A stretch of 64,000 nt of DNA from Oligoflexus sp. Lineage in GTDB: Bacteria > Bdellovibrionota_B > Oligoflexia > Oligoflexales > Oligoflexaceae. The first letter of the stretch is position 1; every line of letters starts with the position of its first letter. Where the stretch lies: contig JACMOC010000017.1 of NCBI GenBank assembly GCA_014378195.1, positions 62,001 through 126,000 of the forward strand, written 5' to 3'. This document shows, in pieces, positions 43,701-52,574 of the stretch. Under the pieces are notes generated by a model that made no database searches, was not told where the DNA came from, and saw only the letters and a list, made by a program, of their open reading frames with translations. Made by a program: the position numbers and the translations under genes.

Positions 43701-45237
43701 CGTCCTCCAAAGCCTGCCACGACGTTTCCAGAAGGATCCGTTGCTGCGGATCCATAAGCATCGCCTCTTTTTTTGATAAGCGGAAGAAAGGCGCATCAAA
43801 TCTATCACCTTCAATGACGCCGCGGCTTGCTACATACTGAGGATGGTTCGTCATGTGCGAAGGGAGCGAGGCGTCGAGCTCGTCTTTGGAAAAATGCGTG
43901 ATACCTTCCACGCCATTCATTATCATCTTCCAAAAATCAGCAACGTTTTTCGCGCCGGGCACATGGCAGGCCATGCCTATGATCGCTATCGATTCATGGC
44001 TATCTTCTAAGTTGAGTGCGGGCGCCTCATAGGTGGAAACTTCGGAAGGCGCATGTTCGCCCACACTCCGCGCTGAGTATTCGCCGCGGAGTATGGCCTT
44101 TGCCAAAACGCTCGCTTGCATGTAGGTATAGATCGCAACAACCGGAATATCGAGGTCCAAGGTGGCGCTTAGCTCGTGAACTGCGCGGATGGCGAGGACG
44201 GAGCTACCGCCGTAATCAAAAAAGCTGTCGTCGGCTTCAATCGCCGTTGGGGCCAGTGTGCGGTTGAAACAATCCACGATGGTCTTGAGAAGAATCGATT
44301 CATTGATGTTCGTGCGATTTGGTATCATAACCGGGGGCGCCTCCTCAAGTGGGGCAGGGACTGTGATAGCAGCCGGTGTGGGAGCTGTAAGAGACAGAGT
44401 CTTCGCCGGCAAGATTTTCGCAAGCCACTGGGAGAGACGTTCGATATACCGAATGCGGTCTTCGTGGAGCATGAAAAGATGATCGACATCTTTCCAGTAG
44501 TGAACTTCAATTTTTTCGACTTTAGCTAGACCAGGTAACATATCAAAAAACTGTTCTCGATACGAATAAAACGGTGTGAACCCACCGGTATAGATAAGAT
44601 GCAGATCAATGCCGCGATCAACCAGGCTTTGGAAGCCCAAGGCCGCCTCTTCAGGCGAAGGGTAATTGCCTTCAAAATAATCAGGTGGCATCTCCTCGTC
44701 CACGAAGTTTGTGAACCGGGCGAGACACTTTTTGATCAGACGTTTCCAACGAAACGCGCTACCCATGCGTTCCAGCGCATAACCAATGCGATGACGAACG
44801 GTAGGGTAGACGAGACTGTCGATCATAAAAATAGCACGAATGCGCATCTCCTTGAGCGCAAAATAGTAAGAGTCCAGGGCACTTGAACAGATTCCAACCA
44901 GAATGAATTCGGTGATTCCACATTGCGCTGTGACGGCATCAAGAGCATCTTTCAAATCAAGGCTTGTGCGGTCTTGAATAGGAACTGTTTCGCCTGGATC
45001 ACCGCTTTCCCCCATTTGAGCAATATCAAATCGAAGGACAGAATAACCTTCCTCAGCTAATGCCTCGGCGGCTTGCACGTTCCCCCGAAAAGGTCCAACG
45101 CGGGAAGATATTCCGGTGTTCCAAAATATTGCGGCATAACGGGCTCCTGATACGCGGTGCAAAACACCGACGAGATGATGTTTGCGACCAAACTGAATCG
45201 CTTCAAGCTGTACCTTTGGTTTCATGGGAACTTCCAT
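40723..45237 (-). CDS. Type I PKS with N-terminal alpha/beta hydrolase: hydrolase-ACP-KS-AT-ACP
   Basis: A 1504-residue megasynthase. Residues 1-270 are an alpha/beta-hydrolase with nucleophile elbow VGICSS (Cys, where serine hydrolases have Ser). Then come a carrier (Ser about 345, YGGSS), ketosynthase with active Cys in HTACSTS (about 583) and His in ECHGTATP and KAHLGH, acyltransferase with GHSLGE (about 1011) and GFHS (malonyl-like), and a second carrier (GLDSLLL, about 1324). A coiled tail of 140 residues ends the protein, possibly for docking. No KR, DH, ER or thioesterase is seen. The ATG at 45237 begins four bases after the upstream stop; a TTG at 45255 is an alternative. Confidence 0.92.
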   Translation of the reverse strand: MEVPMKPKVQLEAIQFGRKHHLVGVLHRVSGARYAAIFWNTGISSRVGPFRGNVQAAEALAEEGYSVLRFDIAQMGESGDPGETVPIQDRTSLDLKDALDAVTAQCGITEFILVGICSSALDSYYFALKEMRIRAIFMIDSLVYPTVRHRIGYALERMGSAFRWKRLIKKCLARFTNFVDEEMPPDYFEGNYPSPEEAALGFQSLVDRGIDLHLIYTGGFTPFYSYREQFFDMLPGLAKVEKIEVHYWKDVDHLFMLHEDRIRYIERLSQWLAKILPAKTLSLTAPTPAAITVPAPLEEAPPVMIPNRTNINESILLKTIVDCFNRTLAPTAIEADDSFFDYGGSSVLAIRAVHELSATLDLDIPVVAIYTYMQASVLAKAILRGEYSARSVGEHAPSEVSTYEAPALNLEDSHESIAIIGMACHVPGAKNVADFWKMIMNGVEGITHFSKDELDASLPSHMTNHPQYVASRGVIEGDRFDAPFFRLSKKEAMLMDPQQRILLETSWQALEDAGYSAHRSEHRIAVYAGLGGNTYLTRNLSQGHFEPHTEEEFMALLLNDKDDVAMRVAYHLNLKGPAVSVHTACSTSLVAVIEAIKTLLAGQADIALAGGSSVTAPLASGHLYQDGGIFSKDGHCRPFDAKASGTLFSDGSAVVVLKKLSYALRDSDHVYAVIKGWGMNNDGADKSSYAAPSVQGQELAIRDALSVAGIDASTLGYVECHGTATPIGDPIELEALRRAYVNVVDKNCALGSTKAHLGHLTAAAGAIGLIKASLAIQEAIKPALLHFTEAHPNIRLDKLPFYIPKQNEPWRGLRRAGVSSFGVGGTNAHLILEQAPPRASKPLIGDTLDPWITLKWSAARDVDAAQIRDNLKPLASSPEILDDISYTLGLRAKHKWVGAATLLASQPLFHASPIRNKPTVSRLIFVFPGQGSQYQDMGLELAKSWPRFGNRYAKALAHFKSLFGLDLHAALHDEALLSQTQYTQTALFVLEWSLASCLLEIGYIPHALLGHSLGELTAATLAGVFSFEDAATLVFHRARLMQTTPKGLMLAVRASLDTLQPLLGEHCELAAENTEKGLVVSGSIAAVEALEKTLAEREIAFRRLNVSQGFHSFLMESVLGEFRSIVQTLTLKAPEIQIISTVTGKVLTTHEALSPDYWVQQIRKPVLFHKAIQFAEGQSDSEFLELGPRDTLMKFINQSTEALAVASLPNRGQSETEDFGLFLSELALGNHAPFQAKSGHITPLAPYPFHGERYWLEPLTLKSKNALSRGAKTKLKNRPAPMKQSQTHVEAPMANHPLVFVLAKLLDQTAESIDVKKSWNELGLDSLLLTQWSLKLQRDFSYDISLRRLQSDIPNLESLITTFAPVSMTRLAPERHEAEQLNDCEVDGFSELDEGAPTASGHSVEAMQRLMSEQIRLMNRQLDIMGTMLGQIAAKPEPKTEGAPVLEKAVHTAEPLVWKTFHTDRGEQKVKAPERAFLGLDIDGQPALFLEDLNTPGQFLKIEA

Positions 45238-45238
45238 T

Positions 45239-46024
45239 TCATCGCCCCACTGCAATGTGTGTGAGGATACGAATGCTTGCTGCCGGAAACGCCTGCATGG
45301 TCATCAATCGATGGTGTCCCCATCGCATATCATCACCCTCATGAAATAAGTCTGCTTCTTTACCTTCGGCCCTCCATGAGGCGAGGAGCTGATCAAGCTC
45401 CGGCGACAGTTCATGCACCACTACAGAAATATCTTTGCAAAATGTCGTGAGAGAGCGTGGTGTGATGCTTGCGATATCTTCGCGTATCTGATAAGGCCAG
45501 AAGTATCCGCATGATTGATCAGGCGAAACTTGATTTTCGGGGTAGGGTGCTTCGACCGGCACCCGATGAAGAATGTGGTGATGAGCGTCACGGTACTCGC
45601 GAAGCAGCTGCTCGCCATCCAGGATAGGATCCCACAGAAGTAGGCGTTTAAAGCCAATCTCCTGACTCACGAGCAATGCAAGTGTTGCTCCGAGACGGGT
45701 TCCGATCAAGCTGATTTTATGCACGCCGCTTTTTTTCCGAAGGGTTTGCACGGCCTCCAGGAGATCCTGTTTCCATTGCGCTAAGTCTATGATAGTTCCT
45801 GAGGAATCGCCCGTGCCTGTATAATCAAAACGGAGTGTGGGGAACCCGAGTTCCTGAAGCTTTTTAGCGAGTAGTATCTGCGACGGCCCAGCACGCATCA
45901 TATCCTGTGGCGCGGGATTGCATAACACAAAACCTTCGTCGTTAGACCCACCAAAATAGGTCATGAAGAGTGCGCGTGCTCTGTGACTACTCGCGACAAA
46001 AAAAGCCTCAGCTTCGTGGTTCAT
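45239..46024 (-). CDS. Alpha/beta hydrolase within the NRPS-PKS cluster
   Basis: A 261-residue stand-alone alpha/beta hydrolase. The nucleophile elbow reads GTRLGA, with no Ser or Cys at the central position; the sequence LRFDYTGTGDSSG upstream is typical of exosortase-linked or serine-aminopeptidase-like hydrolases that share this GxRLGA variant. A downstream Asp (LLLWDPILDG) and His (GHHRL) are visible. It may be inactive as an esterase or use a different mechanism; it may release or modify a carrier-bound intermediate. The gene overlaps the NRPS stop by ATGA, and its own stop overlaps the region before the PKS start, so all three are translationally coupled. Confidence 0.8.
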   Translation of the reverse strand: MNHEAEAFFVASSHRARALFMTYFGGSNDEGFVLCNPAPQDMMRAGPSQILLAKKLQELGFPTLRFDYTGTGDSSGTIIDLAQWKQDLLEAVQTLRKKSGVHKISLIGTRLGATLALLVSQEIGFKRLLLWDPILDGEQLLREYRDAHHHILHRVPVEAPYPENQVSPDQSCGYFWPYQIREDIASITPRSLTTFCKDISVVVHELSPELDQLLASWRAEGKEADLFHEGDDMRWGHHRLMTMQAFPAASIRILTHIAVGR

Positions 46025-49000
46025 GGCGCTTTTACCTCATGCGCAATTTGCGCGATTGTGCGCAAGAGCAAATCACGGATCTGCACGGTGATGCCAATCT
46101 CAGAGAGTTTATGAATGACTCTGAGGGCTAGCATCGAATGACCGCCACAGTTAAAAAAATTGTCTTCAGGCGCGAGGTCTTTGATGCCGAGGACTTCGCT
46201 GAAGATTGCGGCGACACGGGCTTCCGCTTCATTTAAGGGCACTTTTATCCGTTTTTCATTGATGACCACAACAGGGGCCGGCAAGGTTTTTTTATCGATT
46301 TTCCCATTTTGTGTGAGAGGGAAAAAAGCAAGTACAACCAAAGAATTAGGGAGCATGTACTGAGGAAGATAGGCTCTCAGATGCATATGAAGCTGACCCA
46401 GGTCGATGCTTTGCTCTCTTTCGAGGACCGCATAAGCGACCAGACGGGCATCCCCTTCTGATTCCTGCCGCACGATACACATCGCTTGTTTGATAGCCGG
46501 ATGTTCAATCATGATGGCTTCGATTTCGCCAAGCTCTATACGAAATCCCCGGAGTTTGACCTGATTGTCACGGCGACTGATATATTCTATCTTTCCATCC
46601 ACTCGGACCCGGGCCAAATCACCCGTATCATAGATTCTTCCCCCCGGGATCAACGGATGCGGGAAAAAGCGCTCCGCTGTAAGATCCGGCCGGAATCGAT
46701 AACCATGCGCGAGCGCTTCACCGCCGAGATAAAGGTCGCCGATCGTACCCTGCGGTAACGGCTGGCGCTTTGCGTCGAGGATATAAGCCTGATAGTTTGG
46801 TAAGGGCAGGCCAATCGTAATGATGGCTTCGGGATCAATAATTTGCTCGGCCGTTGCCCATACAGTCGCTTCAGTTGGACCGTAGACGTTCCATAGAGCC
46901 TTGATGTGAGGAACGAGGCTACGCGCCAAATCCTTTGGCAGCGCTTCGCCGCCGCATAAACCTACGAGATTCTCCTGACCTTCCCATCCAGATTCGAGGA
47001 GCAGGCGCCAGCTCGCAGGTGTTGCCTGCAAAAAGTTGATGGAATAACGCGTTAGCGCATCGATAAGCGCCCGGCCATCTATCACGCTCTCCTGGGGAAC
47101 AAGAACAAGCTCACCCCCGTTAACGAGGGTTGCAAAAATCTCGAGAACCGAAATGTCGAATGAGATCGTTGTGATGGCCAGTGTCTTCATCGATTCATTT
47201 AGGCTGAGCTTTTGAGAAATTGCGTTGAGAAAAACACAGACCGCGTTGTGTCCTATCTCGACGCCTTTAGGCTTGCCAGTCGAACCCGATGTATAAATGA
47301 TATAGGCTAGACCCTCCGGCGCTGCATGAGTCAGAGAAATCGGGACTGCAGTAGCAATCAAGGCAGCATCGCGATCCACGGCCAAGATCGGGATGTTTAA
47401 GCCCTGAAAATGCAGAATATGTTCGAGTTCCGTTATTATGAGTTTGGCTTTGGCGTCGCTCGCCATATATTGCAGACGATCGCTTGGATATTGCGGATCG
47501 AGCGGCAAATAACTGGCTCCAAGAGCCAGGATCGACCAAAGCGTTGGGATAAGCTCCCTATTTCGATTGAGAGAGACGCCGACCACGTCGCCAGACTGTA
47601 TGCCTTTAGCCTGCAAATATCCTGCCAACCGAAGTGTGTGTTCGAGAAGCGACGCATACGTGATTGCATGACCGTCGAAGGTACGAAAGGCAATTTTCTC
47701 GGGATTTTTTTGAGCCGTTTCGGCAAGCCATGACCACAGGTCGCGATGAGGGGGAGAGCTCTCGCCCTTTGTGGGTTCCAGCGCGGCAAGCGCAGGCGCT
47801 AAAATCGACTCGTTTGAGCCAGTGATGAATGCATGGAGGAGTCGCTGATAAGCTGCGGCCATTGCTGCGATGGAAGCCGGTTCCCAGAGGTCCTTTCTGA
47901 AATTGATGCCAGCCTGTGTGCCTTTACCATGACGTTCCATCCAGAATACAAGGTCGGTATCAACAGTCTGGCTCTTGACGGCAAAGGTTTCAACCGGGGC
48001 ATCGCCGAGTTTGATGCGGCTAGACGAATGATCCTGGAAAAAGAACATGCAGTTGTAGAGTGGTGTCCGGCTCAGATCACGTGGCAACTTGAGATCGGCA
48101 ACCAACACTTCTATTGGGTAATTGCTATGTTCCTGTCCTGATTCTGTTGTGTCCTTTACGCGCTTCAGCAATTCGTCGAAATTCATGTCACTCGTAATGC
48201 GCGCGCGGAGAGCTATGACGTTGATAAAGTTTCCGAGTAAATCAAAGGCCTCGGTCATCGAGCGTCCGTGAACAGGTGTGCCAATCACAAGATCATCTTG
48301 CCGGCTCAAACGGTGAAGAAGGGCAAAAAGCGTCGTCAGGAGGACGTGATAGGGTGTTACGCCTCTGGTTTTTGCAAAATGATTTAAACGTTCGTCGAGA
48401 GGCGCATCCCAGTTAAGCGTTACAGTGCCTGCTTCGTGTGTCAGTACACTCGGACGTGGCTTGTCTGTGCCGAGTTCCAGGGGCTCTGGCTGCGTAGCAA
48501 ATTGTTCGTGCCAGTAGTGAGCATCTTTCGGATTTTGTAGAAGTGTAGAAGCGCCCGTCGTAAACGTTGAATAAGTGAAAGTCGCCGGGACGGGACCACC
48601 TGTGCCGATTAGCAATGCAGATTGATAGTGTTTCTGCAGGTCCTTCCAAAACACGCCGTAGGAAAATCCATCCCAGAACACATGGTGAGTATAGAGGTAG
48701 AAAATTCGTTCGTGACCAACCTCAGCAATGCCCAAACGAAACGTGGGTATCAGTCCAAGGTCTATCGGTCTTCGGCTTTCAGATTCTATAAAAACGCGCG
48801 CTTCGTCTTCCGTCGAAAATCGATGGTGTTCCAAAGTCGGAATAAAGGGAGGGTGAACTATGATTTCCGATTGGCCCTTTAGAGTTTTTATGCTCATGCG
48901 GAGTGCTTCCTGCTCAGAGACTAGCGCGAAGAGAGCCTGTCTAAAGCTGAGGTCGTCTGTGCCTTGCGGGAGTACCCAGGCATTGAGAAGGTTGTGCACC

Positions 49001-51630
49001 GTGCTGCCACTGTCTAACGCCTCCACGTAAAGCATGCGGGCTTGAGAAAGCGTCACAGGAATTTTGCGGGAGACCAGCAGGGATGCATCGGCTTCGATCG
49101 ATCCGCTTTGAGGATGCGGCAATGCCTTCCTGTCTATTTTTCCGTTCGGCGTCAGCGGGAACTCACTCATTACCACAAAGTGCTGAGGCACCATATAGGT
49201 CGGTAGGGATGTCCGCAGTGTTTGCCGAAAGTCGCGTTCATTCCATTCGCCCTTGGTCTGTATGTAGGCGATAAGTCGACTATCTTCTGGACCAAATTCC
49301 TTGACCATGGTTACGCAAATGCCGATAGCGGGCGAGCGGCTGATGACAGCTTCGATTTCTCCGAGTTCCATGCGGTAGCCGCGAAGCTTAACCTGGCTAT
49401 CACTTCGGCCAAATATCTCGAGGCAGCCGTCCCACCTGTGGGTCCCGATATCGCCTGTTTTATAAAGCACCTGATCAACACTCGGCACATGTAGAAAACG
49501 CTCGGCCGTCAGATCAGCTCTATGGATGTAGCCGAGGGCTAGGCCTGTGCCTCCGATGTAGATTTCTCCGCGTTGTCCAGGGAACACCGGCTGGAGTTCG
49601 TCGTCGAGGATAGCGATGAAGGTGTTGGCAATGGGATAACCGATCGGAATCTGAGCGTCGTTTTCATTAAGCCGATAAATAGAGCTCCAGACAGTTGTTT
49701 CCGTTGGCCCGTACATGTTCCAGATCTCGGCGACAAAGGGAAACAAACGGCGCGCAACATCCAGGGGAAATGCTTCGCCGCCGCAGAGTGCCTTTTTCAG
49801 TGTTCCACCTTTCCATCCTGCATCGAGCAGGAGACGAAAGGCCGAAGGGGTCGCTTGGAAATGAGTGATCGCGTTGCTATCAAGCAAATGTTTGAGACGC
49901 TTTCCATCTTTAGCCTCTTCACTGTTGGCTAAATATATACTGGCGCCTGTCAGGAGAGGCAGGAAAATTTCGAGGACTGCGATATCAAAGGAAAGCGTTG
50001 TGACCGCAAGTATCTTGTCGCTGCTTTGCATGCCAGGCACTTCCTGCATGCTTCTTAAAAAATTGATAACAGAGCGATGGCTTAGCATCACGCCTTTAGG
50101 CAATCCTGTGGAACCTGAGGTATAAATCACATAGGCAATGTCTTCAGTATCGATGGTCAAAGTGGGCAAGGAATCAGGCGTTGTAGGCTGCACAGTGCTG
50201 CAGATTGATCTCATTTCTTCTATTGTTATACAGGTCGTCAGATCCTGAGTGATAGCAAAAACATCGTCTCCGCAGAGACACGCTTTGAGTTGGGCGTTTT
50301 GAGCCATATAACGCAGTCGGTCCACAGGAAAAGAGGGATCAAGCGGCACATAGCCTGCCCCAGTTTTCAGTACACCGAGAACTGCCACGAGCATGAAGGG
50401 ATCACGTGGTAGGCCGATACCGATCAAATCGCCCGGGCCGTATCCCTTCGCCAAAAGGTGTCGCGCCAAGGCTTCAGAGGCTTGGTTTAGTTCGGCGTAA
50501 GTCATCGATCCTGTTGAGCTTTCAACAGCTAATTGAGAGCCATACCGGTGAAAGGAAGCGTCGAGGAGATCGGGTATTGTTCGCGTTTTTGGGTAATCTT
50601 TTTGAGTCGCATTTACTTCGATCAAAAAGCGCAGCGCTTCTATCTGAAGTCCACTTTCTTTGAATTCTTTGCCTTCCGCAGCTGCTTTCAGGAGGATGTG
50701 GAGCATACGGTTAATGGTATCTGCGATGCGGCAACTGGTGTTTCGAACTTCGATCGGATCGCCATTTTCATCGAGTGTCATGCGAAGAGTGAAGTCACTC
50801 ACGCCTGGTTTTAGCGTAAGCTCCGAATGGATGGAACTCAAAGCGACAAAACGATTCTTCAGGACACCGAGCGGCAGAACCTTTTTCAGCTCTAGACTCG
50901 TCATGATATCAAGAAATTCGCTTGCCGCTTCAAAAGTCGAGTGCACGTAGGTCCACTGTGGGCCGAGTGTTTCGGAATCGAAGCCTTCAAGGATGAGGCC
51001 AGCTGACTTTTTGGGGCTGAGGATACGAAGAGCCTGAATCCAGAGCCCCGCGGCTAATAGCAGAGGACTTGTCTTCGGGTACCGACGTTTGAGTTCGCCC
51101 CATTCCACAGTATTTGACCAAGGATGAACGGATGGGGGAGCACCAAACGGAAGTCCAGCAATAAGGCTTTCCGGTTCAACAGAAAGTTTCCCTTTTGGAA
51201 CCTTCATTAACACGGGAGTCTTTTGGCCCGTTATGAGAGAGGAAAGCCTGGACACCAACGCGCTGTCGGCTCCGATGACCCCTCGAAAAAGAACGCTGAT
51301 ACATTCGATGCGGGACGCTTGAGTTTGAACATGGATTGTCCAGAAAAAGGGGTAGTCCTTGGCAAAAGTCTCTGTGGGCCCTAGTTCCCATTTCATGGAA
51401 TTGTGGCTATATAGAATTTTGCCCTGAGGGCTAAGACTCATGCGCAGTCGTTCGTCGGTCGCGATCCACAGTTCGATGGCATTTCGGAGTTGAGTCTCAT
51501 CACAAAGCGTCTTAAACGTAAATGTGAAGACCTGCTCCCAAAGCGAGCCTATGTGATCAGGGGCCTCTTTCGTTTCAAACGAAAGCGACCAGCGTCTTGG
51601 ATTGTGAGTAACTGCGAGAGTACGGACCAT
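46021..51630 (-). CDS. Nonribosomal peptide synthetase: degenerate C, A, C, A, PCP
   Basis: A 1869-residue NRPS. Residues 1-345 resemble a condensation domain but lack the HHxxxDG motif. Adenylation domain 1 follows (YTSGSTGLPKG near 500, NMYGPTETTVW, NGKIDRKAL). It runs straight into a full condensation domain (HHVFWDG near 980) with no carrier between them. Adenylation domain 2 follows (YTSGSTGKPKG near 1440, NVYGPTEATVW) and then one PCP (CGGHS near 1827). Pocket residues I read as DILQLGMVW and DILQLGVVW fit the glycine-type code DILQLGLIW. No epimerisation, reductase or thioesterase domain. I start at the ATG at 51630 (GGGGAT upstream); a TTG at 51642 is also open. Confidence 0.92.
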   Translation of the reverse strand: MVRTLAVTHNPRRWSLSFETKEAPDHIGSLWEQVFTFTFKTLCDETQLRNAIELWIATDERLRMSLSPQGKILYSHNSMKWELGPTETFAKDYPFFWTIHVQTQASRIECISVLFRGVIGADSALVSRLSSLITGQKTPVLMKVPKGKLSVEPESLIAGLPFGAPPSVHPWSNTVEWGELKRRYPKTSPLLLAAGLWIQALRILSPKKSAGLILEGFDSETLGPQWTYVHSTFEAASEFLDIMTSLELKKVLPLGVLKNRFVALSSIHSELTLKPGVSDFTLRMTLDENGDPIEVRNTSCRIADTINRMLHILLKAAAEGKEFKESGLQIEALRFLIEVNATQKDYPKTRTIPDLLDASFHRYGSQLAVESSTGSMTYAELNQASEALARHLLAKGYGPGDLIGIGLPRDPFMLVAVLGVLKTGAGYVPLDPSFPVDRLRYMAQNAQLKACLCGDDVFAITQDLTTCITIEEMRSICSTVQPTTPDSLPTLTIDTEDIAYVIYTSGSTGLPKGVMLSHRSVINFLRSMQEVPGMQSSDKILAVTTLSFDIAVLEIFLPLLTGASIYLANSEEAKDGKRLKHLLDSNAITHFQATPSAFRLLLDAGWKGGTLKKALCGGEAFPLDVARRLFPFVAEIWNMYGPTETTVWSSIYRLNENDAQIPIGYPIANTFIAILDDELQPVFPGQRGEIYIGGTGLALGYIHRADLTAERFLHVPSVDQVLYKTGDIGTHRWDGCLEIFGRSDSQVKLRGYRMELGEIEAVISRSPAIGICVTMVKEFGPEDSRLIAYIQTKGEWNERDFRQTLRTSLPTYMVPQHFVVMSEFPLTPNGKIDRKALPHPQSGSIEADASLLVSRKIPVTLSQARMLYVEALDSGSTVHNLLNAWVLPQGTDDLSFRQALFALVSEQEALRMSIKTLKGQSEIIVHPPFIPTLEHHRFSTEDEARVFIESESRRPIDLGLIPTFRLGIAEVGHERIFYLYTHHVFWDGFSYGVFWKDLQKHYQSALLIGTGGPVPATFTYSTFTTGASTLLQNPKDAHYWHEQFATQPEPLELGTDKPRPSVLTHEAGTVTLNWDAPLDERLNHFAKTRGVTPYHVLLTTLFALLHRLSRQDDLVIGTPVHGRSMTEAFDLLGNFINVIALRARITSDMNFDELLKRVKDTTESGQEHSNYPIEVLVADLKLPRDLSRTPLYNCMFFFQDHSSSRIKLGDAPVETFAVKSQTVDTDLVFWMERHGKGTQAGINFRKDLWEPASIAAMAAAYQRLLHAFITGSNESILAPALAALEPTKGESSPPHRDLWSWLAETAQKNPEKIAFRTFDGHAITYASLLEHTLRLAGYLQAKGIQSGDVVGVSLNRNRELIPTLWSILALGASYLPLDPQYPSDRLQYMASDAKAKLIITELEHILHFQGLNIPILAVDRDAALIATAVPISLTHAAPEGLAYIIYTSGSTGKPKGVEIGHNAVCVFLNAISQKLSLNESMKTLAITTISFDISVLEIFATLVNGGELVLVPQESVIDGRALIDALTRYSINFLQATPASWRLLLESGWEGQENLVGLCGGEALPKDLARSLVPHIKALWNVYGPTEATVWATAEQIIDPEAIITIGLPLPNYQAYILDAKRQPLPQGTIGDLYLGGEALAHGYRFRPDLTAERFFPHPLIPGGRIYDTGDLARVRVDGKIEYISRRDNQVKLRGFRIELGEIEAIMIEHPAIKQAMCIVRQESEGDARLVAYAVLEREQSIDLGQLHMHLRAYLPQYMLPNSLVVLAFFPLTQNGKIDKKTLPAPVVVINEKRIKVPLNEAEARVAAIFSEVLGIKDLAPEDNFFNCGGHSMLALRVIHKLSEIGITVQIRDLLLRTIAQIAHEVKAP

Positions 51631-51788
51631 AAGGATCCCCAAAAAGAGAACATTCCAGTATCTGGTATCGTCTAATCAGGGCTTTAACTTAACTCTTTGC
51701 ATAGGGCCCGCGAATCCCAAGCTCATGAAAAGGTGAGGGGAATGGCTGGGTTATGATTTTGCCCCAAGAGACTTAGGGTGGGAGGGAA

Positions 51789-52571
51789 TTAGCTAAAGTT
51801 GTCTTTACGTTTGCGAATCTCGCCAAATATGTCTTCTGGTGAGAGGCCCGCTTGAGCAAATTCAGGGGCGTCAGCTCTCAGAAAAGGATTGTAGAGTTTC
51901 TCGTCTCCAAGGCGGGACGGTATCGTGCGGCCCTCCCTATTTTTGCGTTCAGTCTGGCGTTCAACATAGACATCGAGTGCAGGTGTTCTGGAAGGGAGCG
52001 ACTGAGCAAAACGAGCATTGCTCAGAGTGTACTCATGCCCACAGAAAACCAGAGTCGTGTCAGGCAAATGACGTAGTTTGAGAAAGCTTGACCACATAAG
52101 TGAGGGAGTACCTTCAAAGAGCCGACCGGATCCCAGAGCAAAAAGGGTATCGCCTGAAAAGAGCCACTCGGCACCTTCTAAAAACAAACACATGTGACCA
52201 AGCGTGTGGCCCGGCGTGTTTATTATGTGAAACGTATACGCGCCGAAACCCAGTGTTTCACCTTCTTTAAGCGATCGGGCAGCATGTCCCGGAATACGCT
52301 CTTTTCCGATGTCGTATACGGAAGCTGCAATATCCGCACTATAGGCTTTCTGAAGTTCTATATTGCCCTGAGTGTGATCATCATGATGGTGTGTGTCGAT
52401 GATGAGGTCCAGGGCGAAGGCGTGATCTTTCAAGAAAGAGAGTATCGGTGCGGTTTCGCTTGGGTCGATCACCAATGTTTTTCGTGTTGCTTTATCGTGA
52501 ATAATATAACTGTAGTTATCCGTCCGCAGAGGCAGAATAAAAAGTTCGAGAGTCTTATACGAATAGTCCAT
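51789..52571 (-). CDS. gloB: Hydroxyacylglutathione hydrolase-like metallo-beta-lactamase fold
   Basis: The glyoxalase II type enzyme hydrolyses S-lactoylglutathione-type thioesters. The 260-residue protein has the binuclear zinc signature THHHDDHTQGN (the canonical form is THxHxDH), plus NTPGHTLGHM, the SGDTLF motif and GHEYTLSNA. The C-terminal helical domain (EKLYNPFLRAD) is characteristic of GloB. It is preceded by AGGAGC and lies four bases after the tatD stop, at the end of the tcdA-tatD-gloB operon. Confidence 0.92.
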   Translation of the reverse strand: MDYSYKTLELFILPLRTDNYSYIIHDKATRKTLVIDPSETAPILSFLKDHAFALDLIIDTHHHDDHTQGNIELQKAYSADIAASVYDIGKERIPGHAARSLKEGETLGFGAYTFHIINTPGHTLGHMCLFLEGAEWLFSGDTLFALGSGRLFEGTPSLMWSSFLKLRHLPDTTLVFCGHEYTLSNARFAQSLPSRTPALDVYVERQTERKNREGRTIPSRLGDEKLYNPFLRADAPEFAQAGLSPEDIFGEIRKRKDNFS

Positions 52572-52574
52572 GGT

